From Callorhinus ursinus (lineage: Eukaryota; Chordata; Mammalia; Carnivora; Otariidae), in contig NW_020312902.1 of NCBI RefSeq assembly GCF_003265705.1, positions 11,501,725 through 11,565,724 on the forward strand: DNA of 64,000 nucleotides, given 5' to 3'. Below, piece by piece: positions 59,185 to 64,000 of this stretch. The notes below the pieces were generated by a model. That model did no database searches. It was not told the DNA's origin and saw only the letters and a program-made list of their open reading frames with translations. The translations under genes were made by a program, and so were the position numbers. The stretch's first letter is position 1. Each line of letters starts with the position of its first letter.

Positions 59185-61279
59185 CAGCTCTGCTATTCTG
59201 AAGCGAATCAAGGATCCAAAGAGAGTTTAATTCCAAGCTCAATTGTTGAACACATGCTTCGGGGAGAAAGAACATGAAAGGTTAGAAATCAGATGTGCCA
59301 GTGTGAAGGGGGAGCACATCCACCTCACGTAATTTGGAAAGAATTGAGGTCTCACATTAGCCATTCATATAAGCCCTGAAGTAGCTGATTAATGCTGTGC
59401 TGGCTAATGAGCTAATTGGATGACAGGACTGTGTTTTGGAAAGGGATCTTCAAAGTTATCTAGACCAATGCGTGCCTTTTGCAGTTGAAGAAATTTAGGT
59501 CCAGGGAGGGTAAATGGCGTACTGAAATTCATCCCGCATATTAACAACAGAGGATGGCTACCATCTATCCCAATTTATTTCACTGTCCTACTGGGCTCTT
59601 CCCCTGAATTCCGGTTGTGAAAAGAGTGATGCAGAATATTATTTCACTGCCTTGCACTTCAGGGTATAGATGTTGATCAAAAAGCCCCAGGCCCCTTTAG
59701 CTGAAGAGAAAGTGTTTTGTTGCCTTTTGCTGGCACATACTCATGAATCCCCCCCCGCAACTGAAATCCAGAATAGCTTAGATAATGATACGAACTTTAG
59801 CTACCCATTTAGCAGTCTCTTACAGCAGCCAGCAATTTTACAGTATTGCTGTCCCAAGGGGGAAAAGGGGGGGGACAGTATAAGAAACAAGCTAATAAAT
59901 CTGTTTTTAAAACCCAACGTCCTCCTCCCTCCCCCCAGCAAATGTTGTAAATTCTGGGCATTTATGATTTGCTTGAGGAAGCAAGCTCAGTGTCAAAAGT
60001 GTTTTAATAGCCTTTGATTTACTTTTTAAGTGCTTATTAGGATGACTGATGACAGTGTTTTGAAGCCAATCACAGACTTGGGAGAGACAGGAATTCATTG
60101 CTGTCTTCCCCTTGACTGGTGTGTGTTGGTTTGTTAGGTTTGGGGAGGGACTCACAAGCAGAGCAGAGACTTCACCTGCATTTCCTTTCCTCTGTGAGTG
60201 GCAGGTGTCTCTTCTTTATCCCTTTTGTCACCTAAAGGAATGTGGTTTGGGCACAAGGACATTCCTTAGGCTTCTGTCCCTCAAATGCCCAGTTCCAGAA
60301 GCCACCCACTGAGTAGGAATGGAGGGGCCCACTCCCAGGGCTTCAAGATTTACAGGAAAAATTATCCCTCTATGTTAAGTCATGAATTCAGACAAGAACC
60401 AGCATTTCATCTTGCATGCCTCAAAGTTCTACTGAAAAGTAAACCAGGAGGTTGAAGCAGTAATTGGCCTGGGTTTTCATTTGTTCAGGCCATAACTGCC
60501 TCACCATGCACAGCCCTGGCGGGGTGAGCTGTGACACCCCTCTCTCCTTAATAGACAGAATTAAGTTGCATTTCATCCTGTGCTCCTCCGAAACCCCAAT
60601 GGCCAGAGTAACTGAGAAGGCAGTGGAAGTGGGCTTTTCAGATGTAAATACCATAGCCTCTGCATGAAAATCCATGAAGTCAGTTCCTGGGTCTTTACTT
60701 ACAAGACATTTAGATGAAAAATCAGTGTATTTCAGTTCCAGCAGCATTTTTCTTCCCTCTAAATCCAGGCACAGTGTTCATCAATTTGTCTAATAATGCC
60801 TGGGGAGCCTCTGGTTCCGGCATTGAATAATGGGCATTCCCAGAGCTTGCTGCTTTAAATACTTTCTAAATTTCTGTTCCCTTCTGTGCAAAAGGCAAAT
60901 TGACAGGAAGGAGATTTTCATTTTTCTCATTCTAAAGAGAACTGACACAGAGGAATGTGTTTTAGTAATGACACCTGGCCTAAGAAAAAGACACTTTGCC
61001 AGTGTTTTCCCTGCATTTTTTTTCCCCTTTTCCGCTGCCCAGTGGCTTTGCCATTATAGCAGAGGCTCAAAATCTGACTGCCTGCCTCTCAGAATCCCTT
61101 ATGAAGCTTTCAAAACTTCAGCAGTGCCGGTCCCACATTTGAGTGCCTGGAGTAGAATCTGGGTGCCTAGACTTTAAAACTCAAGGAGTTCAGTTCTGCT
61201 TGTGCAACCAGAATGAAGAACCCCAAAAAGATTATGCTGTCCAGAAGGGATTACACAGCTCTCATGTAATTGCATAGAG
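59185..61279. other. Repeat-poor block with homeodomain-type motifs
   Basis: About 2 kb without recognised repeats. A cluster of TAAT cores at 59380-59425 (gattaatg, gctaatgagctaattgg) resembles homeodomain binding sites. A G8 run lies near 59868. Candidate conserved non-coding DNA only. Confidence 0.4.
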
Positions 61280-61400
61280 AGCAGAAGTTCTAAACCTTTG
61301 TGGACTTAGATGCTCTGGAGAGCCTGCTGAAATGCAAATTCTCTGGCCCCCAGAGACTCTGATTCCTGTAGGTCAGGGGTGAGTACTAGTCATCTACAGT
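61280..61400 (+). mobile_element. MER5-like hAT DNA transposon remnant
   Basis: 'gcagaagttctaaacctttg', 'gctgaaatgcaaattctctg' and 'cagagactctgattcctgta' match MER5A. Confidence 0.65.
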
Positions 61401-61630
61401 TTAACAGGATCTTCTTGTGCAAGAAATAAAAGGATCATATCATGAGATAAAGTGGTGCAGGCAGATTGGCAGGTGCCTTTGCTCTTATGTTTTGCTTGTT
61501 TTTGTGTTATTCTTGTTTGGTTATTCTGACTTCTAGGATTTGGCCAGTTTAAGCATAATTGGATTTCATTCCCACTTGTCTCCATGCTCAGTAGGTGCAG
61601 CCTTACTGTCTAGCCATGGTTAACCTTAAA

Positions 61631-61771
61631 GCAGTAGTTCCCAAGCAGTCTTAATATTTGAGGAACTGTTAATATAAATGGATCCCCGAACCCCTATGCC
61701 CACCAAGAGATCCTAGTTAAATCGGTTTGGGATGGTGCTCAGACTAGTATTTTAAAAATAATTTCCCCCCT
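61631..61771 (+). mobile_element. MER5-like remnant broken by L1 copy 3
   Basis: Starts gcagtagttcccaagcagtc, a typical hAT terminal repeat. It continues to the L1 copy 3 insertion point, so the rest should lie beyond the window. Confidence 0.55.
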
Positions 61772-62558
61772 GGGAGCAAGATGGCGGAGGAGTAGGAGAC
61801 CTAGATTTCGTCTGGTCTCAGGAATTCAGCTGAATAGGGATCAAACCATTCTGAACACCTACGAACTCAACAGGAGATCAAAGAGGAGAGTAGCAACAAC
61901 TCTCTGAACAGAGAAGCGACCACTTACTGGAAGAGTCATATTTTATCCCTTCATAGTAGTTACCCTTATTTTTGACATATATATAAAAGTTGTTCTCTCT
62001 TTAAAATTTTGAGATACAGTTTCTTCTAACAGATAAAAATATACCCTAAATCATTAGTGTATGGTTCTGTTCTAGTCTCCTGCCTGATCACATTCTCTCC
62101 CTTTTTTCTTTTTTTTTTTTTAAATCTTCTTTCTTTTTTCAAATAACTTCTTATCTTATCAAGTCCTTTTATAAAATCTTTTATAATTTTCATCTTTACA
62201 TTCATCTTCTATCCCTTCATTGTATCAACCCTTATTTTGTACATATATGTCTTTCTTCCTTTAAAATTTTTGGAGGCACTTTTTTCTAACAGACCAAAAT
62301 ACGCCCAAAATCTAGTGTGTGGCACTGATCTATGCACTAGCCTGATCATACTTGATCACATTCTGCTTTTTTTGTATTCTTCTGTTTTTGTTTTTATCTT
62401 TTTTTTTCTTTTTTTTTTTTCTCTTTCTTTTTTCTTTCTTTCCCTTTCTTTTCCTCTGGTTTCAGGTCTTTTCTGATTTGTATACAGTATATTTGCTGGG
62501 GACGTTGTAAACCTGTTAGCATTTTGTTCTCTCATTCATCTATTCTCCTCTGGACAAA
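61772..62558 (+). promoter_or_regulatory. L1 copy 3 5'UTR lacking a 1031-bp intron-like segment
   Basis: Exon-like part 61772-61933 ends ctggaag. It is joined directly to agtcatatttta (61934 on), which in copies 1 and 2 follows a pyrimidine tract and TAG. The CpG-rich promoter block is absent. The rest is the T-rich leader, in which the second unit has lost its own AG (ttacattcatc near 62200). Confidence 0.8.
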
Positions 62559-63455
62559 ATGACAAGACGAAAAAAATCACCTCAGCAAAAAGAACAAGAG
62601 GTAGTACCTTCAGCCAGGGACCTACTCAATACGGACATTAGTACGATGTCAGACCTAGAGTTCAGAATCATGACTTTAAAGATACTAGCTGGGCTTGAAA
62701 AAAGCGTGGAAGTTATTAGAGAAACCCTTTCTGGAGAAATAAAAGAACTAAAATCTAACCAAGTCGAAATCAAAAAGGCTATTGATGAGGTGCAATCAAA
62801 AATGGGGGCATTAACTGCTAGGATAAATGAGGCAGAAGAGAGAATCAGTGATATAGAAGACCAGATGATGGAAAATAAAGAGGCGGAGAAAAAGAGGGAG
62901 AAAGAACTACAGGATCACGAGGGCAGAATTCGAGAGATAAGTGATTCGATAAGACAAAACAACATTAGAATAATTGGGATCCCAGAAGAAGAAGAAAGAG
63001 AGAAAGGGGCAGAACGTATATTGGAGCAAATAATAGCAGAGAACTTCCCTAATGTGAGGAAGGAAACAGGCATCAAAATCCAGGAGGCACAGAGAACCCC
63101 TCTCAAAATCAATCAAAATAGGTCAACACCCCGAAATCTAATAGTAAAACTTACGAGTCTCACAGACAAAGAGAAAATCCTGAAAGCAGCTCGGGAGAAG
63201 AGATATGTAACCTACAATGGTAAAAATATTAGATTGGCAACAGATCTATCCACAGAGACCTGGCAGGCCAGAAAGGACTGGCAAGATATCTTCAGAGCAC
63301 TAAACGAGAAAAATATGCAGCCAAGAATACGATATCCAGCTAGGGTGTCATTGAAAATAGAAAGAGAGATAAAAAGCTTCCAGAACAAACAAAAACTAAA
63401 GGAATTTGCAAACACGAAACCAGCCCTCCAAGAAATATTGAAAGGGGTCCTCTAA
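62559..63455 (+). CDS. L1 ORF1p, intact (298 aa)
   Basis: Encodes the L1 RNA-binding chaperone that coats L1 RNA in cis within the cytoplasmic RNP. Layout: basic N-terminus MTRRKKSPQQ; long coiled coil at about residues 35-125 (heptads through ILAGLEKSVEVI and ISDIEDQMMENK) for trimerisation; RRM-like core from about 135 (NNIRIIGIPEEEE); and a C-terminal domain from about 190 with REKRYVTYNG (212-221) and YPARVSLKIE (259-268). At 298 aa it is shorter than human ORF1p (338 aa), mainly in the N-terminal half. The start is the first ATG after the T-rich leader and is shared with copy 2. There are no stops or frameshifts. The TAA at 63453-63455 is in frame with ORF2 downstream. Confidence 0.95.
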   Translation: MTRRKKSPQQKEQEVVPSARDLLNTDISTMSDLEFRIMTLKILAGLEKSVEVIRETLSGEIKELKSNQVEIKKAIDEVQSKMGALTARINEAEERISDIEDQMMENKEAEKKREKELQDHEGRIREISDSIRQNNIRIIGIPEEEEREKGAERILEQIIAENFPNVRKETGIKIQEAQRTPLKINQNRSTPRNLIVKLTSLTDKEKILKAAREKRYVTYNGKNIRLATDLSTETWQARKDWQDIFRALNEKNMQPRIRYPARVSLKIEREIKSFQNKQKLKEFANTKPALQEILKGVL

Positions 63456-63533
63456 GCAAAGAGAGAGCCTAAAAGCAAAGATCAGAAAGGAACACAGATA
63501 AAATACAGTAACAGTCACCTTACAGGCAATACA

Positions 63534-64000
63534 GTGGCACTAAATTCATACCTTTCAATAGTTACCCTGAATGTAAATGGGCTCAATGCCCCAATCAAAA
63601 GACACAGGCTATCAGATTGGATTAAAAAACAAAACCCATCCATATGCTGTCTGCAAGAGACTCATTTCAGACCCAAAGACACCCCCACATTGAAAGTGAG
63701 GGGGTGGAAAACCATTTACCATGCTAATGGACACCAAAAGAAAGCTGGGGTGGCAATCCTTATACCAGACAAACTAGATTTTAAAACAAAGACTGTAATA
63801 AGAGATGAGGAAGGACACTATATCCTACTTAAAGGGTCTATCCAACAAGAAGATATAACAATTGTAAATATCTATGCCCCGAACATGGGGGCAGCCAATT
63901 ATATAAGGCAATTAATAACAAAAGCAAAGAAACACATTGACAACAATACAATAATAGTGGGGGACTTTAACACCCCCCTGACTGAAATGGACAGATCATC
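63534..64000 (+). CDS. L1 ORF2, endonuclease domain, truncated by the window end
   Basis: Open from the ORF1 stop to the window edge. Counting from the GTG at 63534, it encodes the APE-type endonuclease that nicks target DNA for target-primed reverse transcription. The expected catalytic and binding residues are present: N13 (TLNVNG), E42 (LQETH), Y114 (NIYAPN), and D144 with N146 (VGDFNT). These sit one residue earlier than the human numbering. No in-frame ATG occurs between the ORF1 TAA and M118, so the start is uncertain; GTG is the position aligning with the usual N-terminus. The spacer from TAA to GTG is 26 sense codons in the same frame as ORF1. The reverse-transcriptase domain lies beyond the window. 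Confidence 0.88.
   Translation, partial: MALNSYLSIVTLNVNGLNAPIKRHRLSDWIKKQNPSICCLQETHFRPKDTPTLKVRGWKTIYHANGHQKKAGVAILIPDKLDFKTKTVIRDEEGHYILLKGSIQQEDITIVNIYAPNMGAANYIRQLITKAKKHIDNNTIIVGDFNTPLTEMDRS

Larger units (their letters stand above)
61772..64000 (+). mobile_element. L1 copy 3: youngest L1, spliced 5'UTR, runs off the window
   Basis: A sense-oriented L1 inserted in an old hAT (MER5-like) fragment. The 5' end is complete, with the YY1-like caagatggcgg at 61777-61787. The first 162 nt match copy 2, then the sequence jumps at 61933/61934 to the T-rich leader, skipping 1031 bp that begin GT and end AG in copy 2. ORF1 is intact and ORF2 is open to base 64000. The 3' end and TSD lie outside the window. 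Confidence 0.93.

Noticed and set aside
1..64000. CRISPR arrays, tRNA genes, rRNA, bacterial operons
   Set aside because: The only tRNA-like sequences are SINE heads; no spaced direct repeats or prokaryotic gene structure are present.

Overview
The window looks like intronic DNA from a caniform carnivore, probably an arctoid (bear, pinniped or mustelid group). The evidence is 14 tRNA-Lys-type Can-SINEs, long young L1s of carnivore type, and older MIR, L2, L1M and hAT remnants. There are no bacterial-style genes. The clade call is an inference from the repeats; species cannot be named from sequence alone.

The only host coding sequence I can support is one 68-nt exon at 23807-23874 on the + strand, with good AG/GT splice sites. 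It encodes the start of the VPS10 domain of a SorCS-family sorting receptor, most likely SORCS1 (SORCS3 is the alternative). The rest would then be two very large introns, at least 23.8 kb upstream and 40.1 kb downstream of the exon.

Three long L1 elements lie in the same orientation as that exon. Copy 1 (6776-13774) is essentially full length, with a 19-bp target-site duplication (TSD), but its ORFs are broken. Copy 2 (39269-42891) has its 5' half and 3' end, but everything between lies in a 400-N gap that is far too short. Copy 3 (61772 to the window end) has an intact 298-codon ORF1 and an ORF2 open to the edge. Its 5'UTR lacks exactly the piece that a GT-AG intron would remove from copies 1 and 2, as expected of a retrotransposed spliced L1 RNA. 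I consider this the most interesting signal here.

Other structure: a twin-primed, internally inverted young L1 (18982-19712) nested in an old L1; a very short L1 3' end (28046-28266); an old L1 with a SINE nested inside it and another inserted just upstream (51633-53232); and 13 of 14 Can-SINEs antisense to the exon. ORF1 and ORF2 of the young L1s share one reading frame, separated by a single TAA and with no ATG before ORF2. Both N gaps fall inside L1s and are undersized compared with the paralogous copies. The remaining sequence is unremarkable intron, with a few repeat-poor blocks that could be conserved regulatory DNA.
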